A stretch of 63,803 bases of DNA from Bacteroidota bacterium (GTDB lineage Bacteria > Bacteroidota > Bacteroidia > Bacteroidales > Bacteroidaceae), in assembly GCA_023425865.1 (NCBI GenBank), contig JAFABV010000044.1, positions 1 to 63,803 on the forward strand. Reading direction: 5' to 3'. The notes beneath the pieces were generated by a model. That model ran no database searches, was not told the origin of the DNA, and saw only the letters and a list, made by a program, of their open reading frames with translations. Positions 1-8,740 of this stretch are shown piece after piece. Every line of letters begins with the position of its first letter. Position 1 is the first letter of the stretch. The translations under genes and the position numbers were made by a program.

Positions 1-113
1 ATTCCTTCCGTTCCATCTCATTATCTTGTTTCATTCTGCCCGCATACCACCAGCATTATCTCCCATCTCTCCGTGGCTCAAAGAGCCACAAAGCCCTCAA
101 AGACCTCCTCTTT

Positions 114-213
114 CTCTGCGGCTCTGCGTGCCAAAAAAGTCTCTGCGAGCCACTAAAAGAGCCTCTAAATGCCACGAAAAAAAGCCTCACAGTGCCACGA
201 AGAGAGCCTCACA
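114..213. repeat. Short imperfect tandem repeats at the left edge
   Basis: Three units of 22, 23 and 22 nt lie at 147-168, 169-191 and 192-213. Each has a GCCAC core followed by an A-rich stretch and AGCCTC. Just before them, at 114-133, is the 20-mer beginning CTCTGCGGCTCTGCG, which recurs exactly at 48112-48131. No plausible gene is visible in 1-233; the only open frame here is repeat-derived. Confidence 0.6.
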
Positions 214-233
214 ATGATAAGAGCAGGCACCCT

Positions 234-2234
234 TTAGTCCTCATGCGCCACGTCTTCCTCCACCACGAGGTTGTCGATGATGAAGTTCTGACGCTCCATG
301 GTGTTCTTGCCCATGTAGTATTCGAGCAGCTTCTGCACCTGGTCGTTCTTGTGCAGGGTGACTTGCTCTAATCGCATATCGGGTCCGATGAAATGGGCAA
401 ATTCGTCGGGCGAGATCTCTCCGAGGCCCTTGAAACGGGTAATCTCGGGGTCGGGACCGAGGTCGCGGATGGCATTCACACGCTCTTCTTCGGTATAGCA
501 ATAGCGCGTGATGAAGTCGCCTTTCTTCTCTTTGTTCGTCAGGCTGCTGTCGGCGTCGGCAACGACTTGCTTGTCCTTGATCTTCGTTCGGCGGTTGCGC
601 ACGCGGAAGAGCGGCGTCTGGAGCACGTAGACATGGCCTTTCTTGATGAGTTCGGGGAAGAACTGCAGGAAGAAAGTGATGACCAGCAGTCGGATGTGCA
701 TGCCGTCGACGTCGGCATCGGTGGCCACGATGACCTTGTTGTAGCGCAGGTTGTCGAGTCCGTCCTCAATGTCGAGTGCAGCCTGCAAGAGGTTGAACTC
801 CTCGTTTTCGTAGACAATCTTCTTGCTCAGGCCGAAGGAGTTGAGCGGTTTGCCACGGAGTGAGAATACCGCCTGGGTGTTGACATCCCTGCTCTTGGTG
901 ATGCTGCCGCTGGCCGAGTCGCCCTCGGTGATGAAGATACAGGTCTCCTCTTTGAGGTTGTCTTTGGCATCGGAGTAGTGTATGCGGCAGTCGCGCAGCT
1001 TGCGGTTGTGCAGGTTGGCCTTCTTGGCGCGCTCACGGGCCAGCTTGGTGACACCGGCCATAGCCTTGCGCTCGTGCTCGCTCTCCTTGATTTTATTCTC
1101 CAGGGCATCGGCCACGTCGTCTTTATGGATGTGCAAGTAGTTATCGACCTCACGCTTGATGAAGTCGCCCACAAACTTGTTGATGGTGTCGCCACCGGGT
1201 TCCATGAGGGTGGAACCGAGCTTGATCTTGGTCTGACTCTCGAAGACGGGCTCCTCGACATTGAGCGCGATGGCAGCGACGATGCCATTGCGGATGTCGG
1301 TGTACTCGTAGTTTTTGTCGTAAAACTCCTTGATGGTTTTGGCGATATGCTCCTTGAAAGCACTCTGATGGGTACCACCCTGGGTGGTGTGCTGCCCATT
1401 GACGAAGCTGTAATACTCTTCGCCATACTGGTTGGTGTGGGTGAAGGCAATCTCGATGTCTTCGTCCTTGATATGCACAATGGGGTAAAGGCCCTCGACA
1501 GTCATGTTGTCGTTGAGCAAATCGGCGAGTCCGTTGCGGCTCTTGATGCGCCGCCCATTGTACATGATGGTAAGACCTGAATTAAGATAAGTGTAGTTGC
1601 GAAGCATGTTTTCCACCATTTCATCATGGAAAACATAGTTTTTGAACAACGTATTGTCGGGTTCAAAATAGATGTAAGTACCCTGCTCATCGTCAGTAGA
1701 TTCGGTGTGGTCGCTCTGCTTGACGCCTTTGGCAAAAGTGAGCGCACGCACCTTGCCGTCGCGGAAGCTCTTGACCTCGAAACGCGCGCTAAGGGCGTTG
1801 ACGGCCTTGACACCCACACCATTCAGTCCGACGCTCTTCTTGAAAGCCTTGGAGTCGTACTTACCGCCGGTGTTAAGCATGGAAACGGCCTCCACGAGCT
1901 TGCCCTGGGGAATGCCACGACCATAGTCGCGCACCGTCACACGCAGGTTATCCTCGATGTCTACCTCAATGCGGTCGCCGGCTTTCATCTTGAATTCGTC
2001 GATCGAATTGTCGATGACCTCCTTCAACAGCACGTAGATACCATCCTCGGGCAGCGAGCCGTCGCCCAGTCGCCCGATATACATACCCGGACGTGTACGC
2101 ACATGCTCCATGTCGCTCAGGTGACGGATGTTGTCGTCGGTATATTCGGTGGTAGGCTGTGGAGTATGGGATGATAAGGTGTTGTCTTGCCCTTTCACCC
2201 CCTCAACGGTCTCTATCTTGTCTTTTTCTGCCAT
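234..2234 (-). CDS. parE: DNA topoisomerase IV subunit B (ParE)
   Basis: This is the ATPase subunit of topoisomerase IV, which decatenates and relaxes DNA together with ParC. The 666 residues show the GHKL ATPase signatures EVIDNSIDE (about 72-80), DYGRGIP (about 103-109) and GLNGVGVKAV (about 136-145). The TOPRIM domain follows, with EGDSASGS near 437 and DADVDG near 506. The sequence RFKGLGEISP near the C-terminus is the ParE form rather than the GyrB form, and the length suits ParE, which lacks the GyrB insert. The first ~30 residues are a variable polar extension. No parC is adjacent in this window, so the partner must lie to the left or elsewhere. Confidence 0.95.
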   Translation of the reverse strand: MAEKDKIETVEGVKGQDNTLSSHTPQPTTEYTDDNIRHLSDMEHVRTRPGMYIGRLGDGSLPEDGIYVLLKEVIDNSIDEFKMKAGDRIEVDIEDNLRVTVRDYGRGIPQGKLVEAVSMLNTGGKYDSKAFKKSVGLNGVGVKAVNALSARFEVKSFRDGKVRALTFAKGVKQSDHTESTDDEQGTYIYFEPDNTLFKNYVFHDEMVENMLRNYTYLNSGLTIMYNGRRIKSRNGLADLLNDNMTVEGLYPIVHIKDEDIEIAFTHTNQYGEEYYSFVNGQHTTQGGTHQSAFKEHIAKTIKEFYDKNYEYTDIRNGIVAAIALNVEEPVFESQTKIKLGSTLMEPGGDTINKFVGDFIKREVDNYLHIHKDDVADALENKIKESEHERKAMAGVTKLARERAKKANLHNRKLRDCRIHYSDAKDNLKEETCIFITEGDSASGSITKSRDVNTQAVFSLRGKPLNSFGLSKKIVYENEEFNLLQAALDIEDGLDNLRYNKVIVATDADVDGMHIRLLVITFFLQFFPELIKKGHVYVLQTPLFRVRNRRTKIKDKQVVADADSSLTNKEKKGDFITRYCYTEEERVNAIRDLGPDPEITRFKGLGEISPDEFAHFIGPDMRLEQVTLHKNDQVQKLLEYYMGKNTMERQNFIIDNLVVEEDVAHED

Positions 2235-2475
2235 AACGATTACTTGTCTGAAATAGTAGCCCTAAGGCTTAATAATTGTTTTACAATCGCCCAAACGGTC
2301 ATCTCTGACCTCTCGCTAAGTGCTGCTGAGTCTTCCCACAGGCCTGTGCATCGACTATGTTGTACGTGGCTCCAGCAGTTTTGCCAAATTCATAAAACGC
2401 CATCTGATCGGTATTGAGTCTATCGAGAGGACTGCGGAAGTCGCCCCACCCTTCGGGTCAGCTCATCGCCACCTG

Positions 2476-3624
2476 TCACTTGCCCCCTATCACCTTACGG
2501 TAGCATCTGCGACGCTTGTGGTTGATATGGTCAAGCGCGCCCCATTGGCCTTGCACATTGGCATTCGATTCCATCTCTACCTGTGACTCACCCCACTTGA
2601 ATCCGTACGCTACATAACGGGGAATGAGGTCGGCAAATATCAGCGCATTGGCACCCTTGGCACGGTATTCGGGCAGGACGCCAATGAGCAACAGGTCGAC
2701 ACCCTCGGTCTTATGGAACTTGATGGCGCGCAAAAGATACCACCAGCCAAAGGGGAACAGGCGACCTCGGCGGCACTTCTGCAAGGCCTTGGACAAAGAG
2801 GGAATGGTGATGCCGATGCCAATGGGCATGTCGTCTTTGTTGCCATCGACGATAACGGTGACTAAATTGAAGTCGACGGCAGGCAGAAACATCTTGACGT
2901 ATTGGTCGATCTGGCGGTCGGTGAGCGCCACAAAGCCGTAAAGGTCGACATAAGTGTCGTTTATAATCTCGAATATCTTGCGCGCATAACCGTTCTTGAT
3001 GTCTTGTTTTGTGAGCTTCTTGACATGAAGATTGTAACGGTTTTCTATCATAGAGGCGAGCTTGCCGTATTTCTCGGGCACTTGGTCGGGTACGGGTAAA
3101 TAGAACTCCACGTAGTCGTTGTCCTTTTCCCAGCCACCCAATCGTTCGATGTGCTGGGGGTAATACTCGTAATTATAGATTGTTGCCATGGTACCCAACT
3201 TGTCGAATCCCATGGTGAGCATGCCCTCGGGGTCCATGTCGGTAAAGCCTAAAGGTCCCACCATAGCCTTCATGCCCTTGCTTTTGCCATACTGTTCTAC
3301 AGCGTCAAACAAGGCACGGCTCACTTCTATGTCGTCAATGAAGTCGAGCCAACCAAACCGGACGTTCTGCTGATCCCACTTCTCGTTAGCCCTATGGTTG
3401 ATGATGGCAGCCACGCGTCCAGCCAACTTCCCGTCTTTGTAAGCCAAATAATATTCCGCCTCACAGAAGTCGAAGGCTGCATTACGGTCCTTGCTTAATG
3501 TATTAAACTCGTCACTATAAAGAGAAGGCACATCGTAAGGACTGCCTTCGTATAAATCATAATGAAAATTGATGAAACGGTTGAGATCCTTCTTAGACTC
3601 AACCTTCTTTATCTCTACCGCCAT
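2476..3624 (-). CDS. GNAT-like conserved protein (putative N-acyltransferase)
   Basis: A 382-residue soluble protein of a family common in Bacteroidota and usually annotated only as conserved hypothetical or GNAT-like. It begins MAVEIKKVESKKDLNRFINF. The C-terminal half contains an acyltransferase-like segment, LLLIGVLPEYRAKGANALIF, which resembles the acetyl-CoA loop of GNAT folds (V-x5-R/G-x-G/A). The frame is open up to an ATG at 3660, but a -7 element (TACTTTTG, read on the minus strand at 3669-3662) puts the transcription start near 3657. I therefore prefer the ATG at 3624, with a leader of about 30 nt; an ATG at 3654 is also possible. The substrate cannot be read from the sequence. Confidence 0.8.
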   Translation of the reverse strand: MAVEIKKVESKKDLNRFINFHYDLYEGSPYDVPSLYSDEFNTLSKDRNAAFDFCEAEYYLAYKDGKLAGRVAAIINHRANEKWDQQNVRFGWLDFIDDIEVSRALFDAVEQYGKSKGMKAMVGPLGFTDMDPEGMLTMGFDKLGTMATIYNYEYYPQHIERLGGWEKDNDYVEFYLPVPDQVPEKYGKLASMIENRYNLHVKKLTKQDIKNGYARKIFEIINDTYVDLYGFVALTDRQIDQYVKMFLPAVDFNLVTVIVDGNKDDMPIGIGITIPSLSKALQKCRRGRLFPFGWWYLLRAIKFHKTEGVDLLLIGVLPEYRAKGANALIFADLIPRYVAYGFKWGESQVEMESNANVQGQWGALDHINHKRRRCYRKVIGGK

Positions 3625-3661
3625 TGTAGTTTTACTTGGTGAATGATTTTCCATGAACATG

Positions 3662-3692
3662 CAAAAGTACTAAAAAACGGGGAGCGTACCAA
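3662..3692 (-). promoter_or_regulatory. Promoter of the GNAT-like gene
   Basis: On the minus strand, TTG (3692-3690) is followed after 20 nt by TACTTTTG (3669-3662). This matches the Bacteroidota -33/-7 consensus TTG-N19-21-TAnnTTTG. It decides against the longest start at 3660. Confidence 0.65.
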
Positions 3693-3777
3693 GCAAAAGC
3701 CTATATTATCTTAGAGGCAACAACAATTTTTATCATACGGCGAACGTAAGATATACGATTGATATTCAACACTTAGG

Positions 3778-5118
3778 TTACTTTTCGGCGATAATGATGA
3801 GATGGCGATTGCTCACGGTGGTAGCAAATAGATACACGTTGCCACCATCTTTGAGTTTAAGGCGCTTACGAAGCTCCTCAACCCGCATCGGAAAATTGCG
3901 TACGGCAATATTTGCCTGGTCCAAGCCGCCGAGTTTGTCTTTTAGGTCGCGCTTGTTCATGGTAGAAAGGGCACTCACCTTGAATGTCCTGCCAGGGAAT
4001 TCAGGGATAGGGTGCCGCGATATGAAAAGATGTGACTGGCGGTCGACCATGGCCAACGCATAGCGACCGGCCAACAGATTGAAGGCCCCGGCCTTCATGA
4101 CACTGGCATTTGGAACATACAAAAACCAGCTCTCCTGGGGTGCAGACTCCTCCAAGCCCCAATGAAGAAAGGCGTCGACAGTGGGTTGGGAAGCATTTGA
4201 CTCGGGGGCTGGAGCCGTCAGGGGCATATAACTGAAGACTTGGTCGTCGTTGATACAGACCACTCGCAACGGCGAAGAGGAGTGTGTGAGGAGCAAGAGA
4301 AGTTCCTTACAGTCGTTAGCCACCGATACGATATGTACTTCACAACCCGTTCCCTTGCCATCGGGCGACATCTCCGCTACGGCCGCATGCCAGTCGAACA
4401 TAGGTGAAAGTTTGAGCAAAACGGCATCAGACTTCCGCATCAGTTCGTCGCTCAGTGACAGCACGTCGGGCTGGCAATCACGCATACCGAACACCTTCTT
4501 ACCCTGCTGGTCGCGCCTGGCTGGGTCAAGATAGAACACCACCCGCTGTCGGCGCGCGTCGTCATCAGCGCCTTCGCGGTCGACGGCTCCTACGGACGGA
4601 TAGCGGAACGGCAACGCATGCAGATGAACTGTACCGTCGCCGCAGACAACTTCGGCACTCTGCAGGCCCAATACACTGAAATTATGGCGGGCAATGTCGC
4701 AAAGCCGCGACTGCTGTTCTACATAAACAGCATGGTCGAAACCTTGGGCCATATAAGAGAAATCGACACCAAAGCCGCCCGTGAAATCATATAAGGTGCA
4801 ATGCGCTGACGACGTCTGCGTCCCGCATAAGCTGTCGCCCGCCGGTTGGCCCGACAGCCATTGACTGAGCAGTGCGGCCTTATAGCGCGCTGTCACCTCA
4901 GAACTACACTGCTCCATACTGATGTGCGGCGGATAGATAATTTGCTGGCAGGCACCCCAAGCAGGAAGTTTTTTCCGTGCCATCTGCCACCCCTGGATCT
5001 GCTCTAAAGCAAAGGGGAGGTCGACCAGAGGATGTTGACGGCCCATGAAGGCAAGCTGGCTCACCACATCCTCGCGGTGGGTATGGATGAATTGCTGTGT
5101 TTCTTTGTTAATGTTCAT
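3778..5118 (-). CDS. Class I SAM-dependent methyltransferase with THUMP-like C-terminus (PG_1098-like)
   Basis: A 446-residue protein of the Bacteroidota family represented by P. gingivalis PG_1098. It has an N-terminal helical region and a Rossmann methyltransferase core. The SAM-binding motif DFTGGFGVDF is at about 111-120, and FYLDPARRD forms the strand-4 region. The C-terminal part (RNFPMRVEELRKRLKLKDGG) resembles the THUMP-like/ferredoxin-like domain, which suggests an RNA substrate. The exact target is unknown, so the function stops at probable RNA methyltransferase. The ATG at 5118 lies within about 5 nt of the end of a perfect -7 element (5130-5123), so the message may be leaderless. 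The next in-frame Met is at residue 24. Confidence 0.8.
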   Translation of the reverse strand: MNINKETQQFIHTHREDVVSQLAFMGRQHPLVDLPFALEQIQGWQMARKKLPAWGACQQIIYPPHISMEQCSSEVTARYKAALLSQWLSGQPAGDSLCGTQTSSAHCTLYDFTGGFGVDFSYMAQGFDHAVYVEQQSRLCDIARHNFSVLGLQSAEVVCGDGTVHLHALPFRYPSVGAVDREGADDDARRQRVVFYLDPARRDQQGKKVFGMRDCQPDVLSLSDELMRKSDAVLLKLSPMFDWHAAVAEMSPDGKGTGCEVHIVSVANDCKELLLLLTHSSSPLRVVCINDDQVFSYMPLTAPAPESNASQPTVDAFLHWGLEESAPQESWFLYVPNASVMKAGAFNLLAGRYALAMVDRQSHLFISRHPIPEFPGRTFKVSALSTMNKRDLKDKLGGLDQANIAVRNFPMRVEELRKRLKLKDGGNVYLFATTVSNRHLIIIAEK

Positions 5119-5122
5119 GGTA

Positions 5123-5130
5123 CAAAGTTA
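5123..5130 (-). promoter_or_regulatory. -7 element upstream of the methyltransferase
   Basis: TAACTTTG on the minus strand, a perfect TAnnTTTG match ending 4 nt before the ATG. No good TTG is seen at -33. Confidence 0.5.
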
Positions 5131-5245
5131 AACATTTCAAAACAACCAGCGATGGCCACAAGCCGAAAATCTCGTAGAGAAAGGAATCCGCTCAGCATGT
5201 AATCGTATTTTCATCCTTTTTAAACAAAAAAGTCTTTCTCAACCG

Positions 5246-5276
5246 TTGCAACCTATTACATTTTTCTCTATATTTG
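5246..5276 (+). promoter_or_regulatory. Promoter of the 37-residue peptide unit
   Basis: TTG at 5246-5248, a 20-nt spacer, then TATATTTG at 5269-5276. Both boxes and the spacing match the Bacteroidota consensus. The predicted start is near 5281, giving a leader of about 34 nt to the ATG at 5315. Confidence 0.75.
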
Positions 5277-5314
5277 CAATATATTTATAAGAACCAATCA
5301 ATATAACCTTCAAA

Positions 5315-5428
5315 ATGAACGATAACACGAAATCACTTGCTGGCGTATTCCAAGAGCAAAAGGAGCAAACCAGTAGAATCGACACAGACCTCTGCCGCTG
5401 CTTAGGTGGAGAAATTTGGTATCAGTAG
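5315..5428 (+). CDS. 37-residue peptide of unknown function
   Basis: The frame starts at the ATG at 5315 and ends at the TAG at 5426-5428. The peptide is polar and acidic at first (MNDNTKSLAGVFQEQKEQ) and ends with a compact DLCRCLGGEIWYQ tail containing two cysteines one residue apart and a Gly-Gly. It has no signal peptide or membrane segment. I do not recognise it. Support for expression is contextual: a consensus promoter about 40 nt upstream and a strong intrinsic terminator about 45 nt downstream make this a self-contained unit with no other gene. The transcript could equally be a small RNA, with the frame incidental. Confidence 0.5.
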   Translation: MNDNTKSLAGVFQEQKEQTSRIDTDLCRCLGGEIWYQ

Positions 5429-5471
5429 ACTATTATCAACTTCGTATTATCACGAACACAACATTAAGAAG

Positions 5472-5501
5472 AGGTTGCCTGTGCAGGCAGCCTTTTTTTT
5501 T
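5472..5501 (+). terminator. Intrinsic terminator of the small peptide unit
   Basis: A 9-bp stem (AGGTTGCCT at 5472-5480 with AGGCAGCCT at 5485-5493, including one G-T pair) with a GTGC loop, followed by a run of nine T ending at 5501. Confidence 0.85.
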
Positions 5502-5538
5502 GCTCATTCAGACAGCCCTGCTGCTCATCATCCTCCGA

Positions 5539-5785
5539 GTCGTTGGTGTGCAGGAAGCCATTACTTTGATTATCCAGACAGCCCAGCTACACATCCTTCT
5601 CCGAGTCGTTGGGTGCAGGAAGCCATTACTTTGATTATCAAGACTGCCCAGCTACACATCCTTCTCCGAGTCGTTGGTGTGCAGGAAGCCATTACTTTGA
5701 TTATCAAGACTGCCCAGCTACACATCCTTCTCCGAGTCGTTGGGGTGCAGGAAGCCATTATTTTGATTATTCCTACAGCACGTTC
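5539..5785. repeat. 66-bp tandem repeat, three full copies plus partial ends
   Basis: Copies lie at 5539-5604 (66 nt), 5605-5669 (65 nt) and 5670-5735 (66 nt), with a partial fourth from 5736 and a degenerate partial copy before 5539. Each begins GTCGTTGG and contains GCAGGAAGCCATTACTTTGA. Full copies are nearly identical. The one-base deletion in copy 2 breaks any reading frame through the array, and both strands are open only because of the repeat, so I regard it as noncoding. With the small peptide unit, this accounts for the gap between the methyltransferase and frdB. Confidence 0.85.
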
Positions 5786-5891
5786 TGAGGTACTCTGTAA
5801 GGCATATAGCGTAGCGTCAAGGGGCGTTATGGTAGCCGCTGACCATATATACCAGGAGGCAAAAAAGAGCCTTCAAAAACACAACACAACA

Positions 5892-5925
5892 CAAAAAGCC
5901 CGCTGACAGCATGTGTCAGCGGGCT
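5892..5925 (-). terminator. Terminator of the frd operon
   Basis: A perfect 12-bp stem (5897-5908 with 5914-5925, AGCCCGCTGACA and its complement) with a 5-nt loop. On the minus strand it is followed by TTTTT, so it ends transcription from frdB. Confidence 0.85.
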
Positions 5926-5980
5926 GCATATTGACATTGCGTCTATCGGCATCTCGTTGCCGACAGTGCTTGAGCACACC

Positions 5981-6736
5981 TTAATCGGCGAGCTTAGCGG
6001 CAATGAACTCGCGGTTCAGACGTGCGATGTTAGCGATCGACTCGTTCTTGGGGCACTCAGCCTCGCAGGCGCGGGTGTTGGTGCAGTTGCCGAATCCAAG
6101 CTCTTCCATCTTGGCCACCATGTTCTTGGCGCGACGAGCGGCCTCGGGGCGACCCTGAGGAAGCAGTGCCAACTGGCTCACCTTAGAGCTCACGAAGAGC
6201 ATGGCCGAACCGTTCTTGCAGGCTGCCACGCAGGCGCCGCAACCGATGCAGGTGGCGCAGTCCATAGCCTCGTCGGCATTCTGCTTAGGAATCAAGATGG
6301 CGTTAGCGTCCTGGGCCTGACCCGTGCGCACGCTGGTATAACCACCGGCAGCGATAATCTTGTCGAAGGCAGAGCGGTCTACCATGCAATCCTTGATTAC
6401 AGGGAAGGCAGCCGAACGCCAAGGCTCGATGGTGATGACATCACCATTCTGGAAGCGACGCATATAGAGCTGGCAGGTGGTGGCACCCTGGGCAGGACCA
6501 TGGGGATGGCCGTTGATGTAGAGTGAGCACATACCGCAGATACCCTCACGGCAGTCGTGGTCGAAAACGAAGGGCTCCTTGTTGTCTTCGATAAGCTGCT
6601 CATTGAGGATGTCCAGCATCTCAAGGAACGAGGTATCGGTAGGGATATCCTTCATCTCAAAGGTGTCGAAATGGCCTTCTGCGGTGGGACCATTCTGGCG
6701 CCATACTTTCAGTGTGAATGAAATATTTGTCTCCAT
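5981..6736 (-). CDS. frdB: Fumarate reductase/succinate dehydrogenase iron-sulfur subunit
   Basis: The electron-transfer subunit of the membrane-bound fumarate reductase, linking the quinone site to the flavoprotein. All cluster ligands are visible in the 251 residues. Cys62, 67, 70 and 88 suit the [2Fe-2S] cluster; Cys163, 166, 169 and 228 the [4Fe-4S]; and Cys173, 218 and 224 the [3Fe-4S]. The spacing follows the E. coli FrdB pattern. It is the last gene of the C-A-B operon, 16 nt after frdA, and ends before a strong terminator. In an anaerobic Bacteroidota it most likely works in the fumarate-reducing direction, producing succinate, though sequence alone does not fix the direction. Confidence 0.96.
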   Translation of the reverse strand: METNISFTLKVWRQNGPTAEGHFDTFEMKDIPTDTSFLEMLDILNEQLIEDNKEPFVFDHDCREGICGMCSLYINGHPHGPAQGATTCQLYMRRFQNGDVITIEPWRSAAFPVIKDCMVDRSAFDKIIAAGGYTSVRTGQAQDANAILIPKQNADEAMDCATCIGCGACVAACKNGSAMLFVSSKVSQLALLPQGRPEAARRAKNMVAKMEELGFGNCTNTRACEAECPKNESIANIARLNREFIAAKLAD

Positions 6737-6752
6737 TGTCTTGATTCCTTAA

Positions 6753-8702
6753 TTATGATTTGTAATTTCTGGTCTGAACCTTAATGTACTCATAGTTCAG
6801 GTCCTCTTTCAGCAGCTCGGGAGCCACCTCGTCAGAGCCGTTATACTTCCAGCAGGCCACGTACATGTACTCTTCATCGTTACGCTTGGCCTCGCCTTCC
6901 TCGGTCTTGCTCTCCTCGCGGAAGTGTCCGCCGCAGCTCTCGTTGCGGTTCAGGGCGTCGTGGGCCATGAGCATACCCATGGTGATGAAGTCGCGCAGGT
7001 GGATGGCTTTGTCGAGTTCTACGTTGAGTCCCTCTTTCGAACCGGGGATGCGCACGTGCTCGTCGAACTCCTTACGGATATCCTTGAGCATCACGATGGC
7101 TTTCTCCAGACCCTCCTTGGTGCGTGCCATGCCCACGTAGTTCCACAGGATATTATAGAGTTTCTTGTGGATAGAGTCTACGCTCTGGTCGTGGAACTTG
7201 GTGTTCATCAGGCGGTCGATCTCTGCCTGAACGCCCTTCTCGGCCTCCTCAAACTCGGGCAGGTCGGTAGAGAAGCGAGGAACAGAAATCTGGTCAGAGA
7301 GGTAATTCTGCATGGTGTAAGGAATCACGAAGTAACCATCGCTCAGGCCCTGCATCAGGGCTGAGGCACCCAGACGGTTGGCGCCATGGTCGGAGAAGTT
7401 ACACTCACCGAGGGCGAAGAGGCCCTTCACAGAGGTTTGCAGCTCGTAGTCTACCCAGAGGCCACCCATGGTATAGTGGATAGCGGGATAGATCATCATT
7501 GGCGTCTCGTAAGGATTCTCGTCGGTGATTTCCTCATACATGTCGAAGAGGTTGCCGTAACGCTCGGCCACACGGTCCTTGCCCAGTCGGTTGATGGCCT
7601 CAGAGAAGTCGAGGAACACGGCCAGACCGGTGTTGTTCACACCGAAGCCCTGGTCGGTACGCTCCTTGGCGGCACGTGAAGCCACGTCGCGAGGCACGAG
7701 GTTACCGAAGGCAGGATAACGGCGCTCCAGATAATAGTCGCGGTCTTCCTCAGGAATATCCTTACCCTTGATCTCACCGCGCTGCAAGCGCTTGGCGTCC
7801 TCAATCTTCTTAGGCACCCAGATACGACCGTCGTTACGCAGTGACTCAGACATCAGCGTCAGCTTAGACTGCTTGTCACCATGTACAGGAATACACGTGG
7901 GGTGAATCTGTACGAAGCATGGATTAGCGAAATAAGCACCCTTGCGATAGGCCTGGATGGCAGCGGTACAGTTACATCCCATGGCGTTGGTAGAGAGGAA
8001 GTAGGCGTTGCCATAACCACCAGTGGCCAGACACACGGCATGAGCGGCAAAGCGAACGAGCTTGCCTGTTACGAGATCCTTGGCGATGATACCACGGGCG
8101 CGGCCGTCGATAATCACCACATCTTCCATCTCCATGCGGGTGTAGAGCTCCACCGTGCCGTTGTTCACCTCTTTCATCAGTGAAGAATAGGCACCGAGCA
8201 GCAGCTGCTGACCGGTCTGCCCCTTGGCATAGAAGGTACGGCTCACCTGCACACCACCGAACGAACGGTTGGCGAGCATGCCGCCGTATTCACGTGCGAA
8301 GGGCACACCCTGTGCCACACACTGGTCGATGATGGCCGCGCTCACCTCAGCCAGACGATAAACGTTGGCCTCACGCGCACGATAGTCACCGCCCTTAATG
8401 GTGTCGTAGAACAGACGGTAGGTGGCATCGCCGTCGTTCTGATAGTTCTTGGCTGCATTGATACCACCCTGCGCGGCGATAGAGTGCGCGCGGCGCGGAC
8501 TGTCTTGAATGCAGAGGTTGATGACGTGGAAGCCCATCTCACCCAGTGAGGCGGCGGCACTGGCTCCAGCCAGACCTGTACCTACAACGATGACATCGAG
8601 CTTACGCTTGTTGGTGGGGTTCACCAATTTCTGGTGAGCCTTATAGTTTGTCCATTTCTCAGCCAAGGGGCCTTCAGGAATCTTAGAATCGATCTGTGAC
8701 AT
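6753..8702 (-). CDS. frdA: Fumarate reductase/succinate dehydrogenase flavoprotein subunit
   Basis: The catalytic subunit, which interconverts fumarate and succinate. The dinucleotide-binding motif VVGTGLAGASAA lies near 39-50. The segment RAHSIAAQGGINAA follows, with His73 in the position of the histidine that covalently binds FAD in this family. The substrate-domain sequence YPAIHYTMGGLWVDYELQTS and the C-terminal FAD motif FALGECNFSDHGANRLGASA are intact. At 649 residues it is the longer form found with b-type C subunits in Bacteroidota and epsilonproteobacteria. It is the middle gene, between frdC (38 nt upstream) and frdB. Confidence 0.96.
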   Translation of the reverse strand: MSQIDSKIPEGPLAEKWTNYKAHQKLVNPTNKRKLDVIVVGTGLAGASAAASLGEMGFHVINLCIQDSPRRAHSIAAQGGINAAKNYQNDGDATYRLFYDTIKGGDYRAREANVYRLAEVSAAIIDQCVAQGVPFAREYGGMLANRSFGGVQVSRTFYAKGQTGQQLLLGAYSSLMKEVNNGTVELYTRMEMEDVVIIDGRARGIIAKDLVTGKLVRFAAHAVCLATGGYGNAYFLSTNAMGCNCTAAIQAYRKGAYFANPCFVQIHPTCIPVHGDKQSKLTLMSESLRNDGRIWVPKKIEDAKRLQRGEIKGKDIPEEDRDYYLERRYPAFGNLVPRDVASRAAKERTDQGFGVNNTGLAVFLDFSEAINRLGKDRVAERYGNLFDMYEEITDENPYETPMMIYPAIHYTMGGLWVDYELQTSVKGLFALGECNFSDHGANRLGASALMQGLSDGYFVIPYTMQNYLSDQISVPRFSTDLPEFEEAEKGVQAEIDRLMNTKFHDQSVDSIHKKLYNILWNYVGMARTKEGLEKAIVMLKDIRKEFDEHVRIPGSKEGLNVELDKAIHLRDFITMGMLMAHDALNRNESCGGHFREESKTEEGEAKRNDEEYMYVACWKYNGSDEVAPELLKEDLNYEYIKVQTRNYKS

Positions 8703-8740
8703 AATCTTTCCGTATTTATAAATGATGAATTATGTTTCCT

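Noticed and set aside
393..863. 156-residue plus-strand frame inside parE
   Set aside because: Antisense shadow of a well-supported gene; no family features.
5406..5906. 166-residue open frame through the 66-bp repeat
   Set aside because: It overlaps the 37-residue peptide in another frame, runs through a transcription terminator and is open only because of the repeat, which is also open on the other strand. The 65-nt copy shifts its frame.
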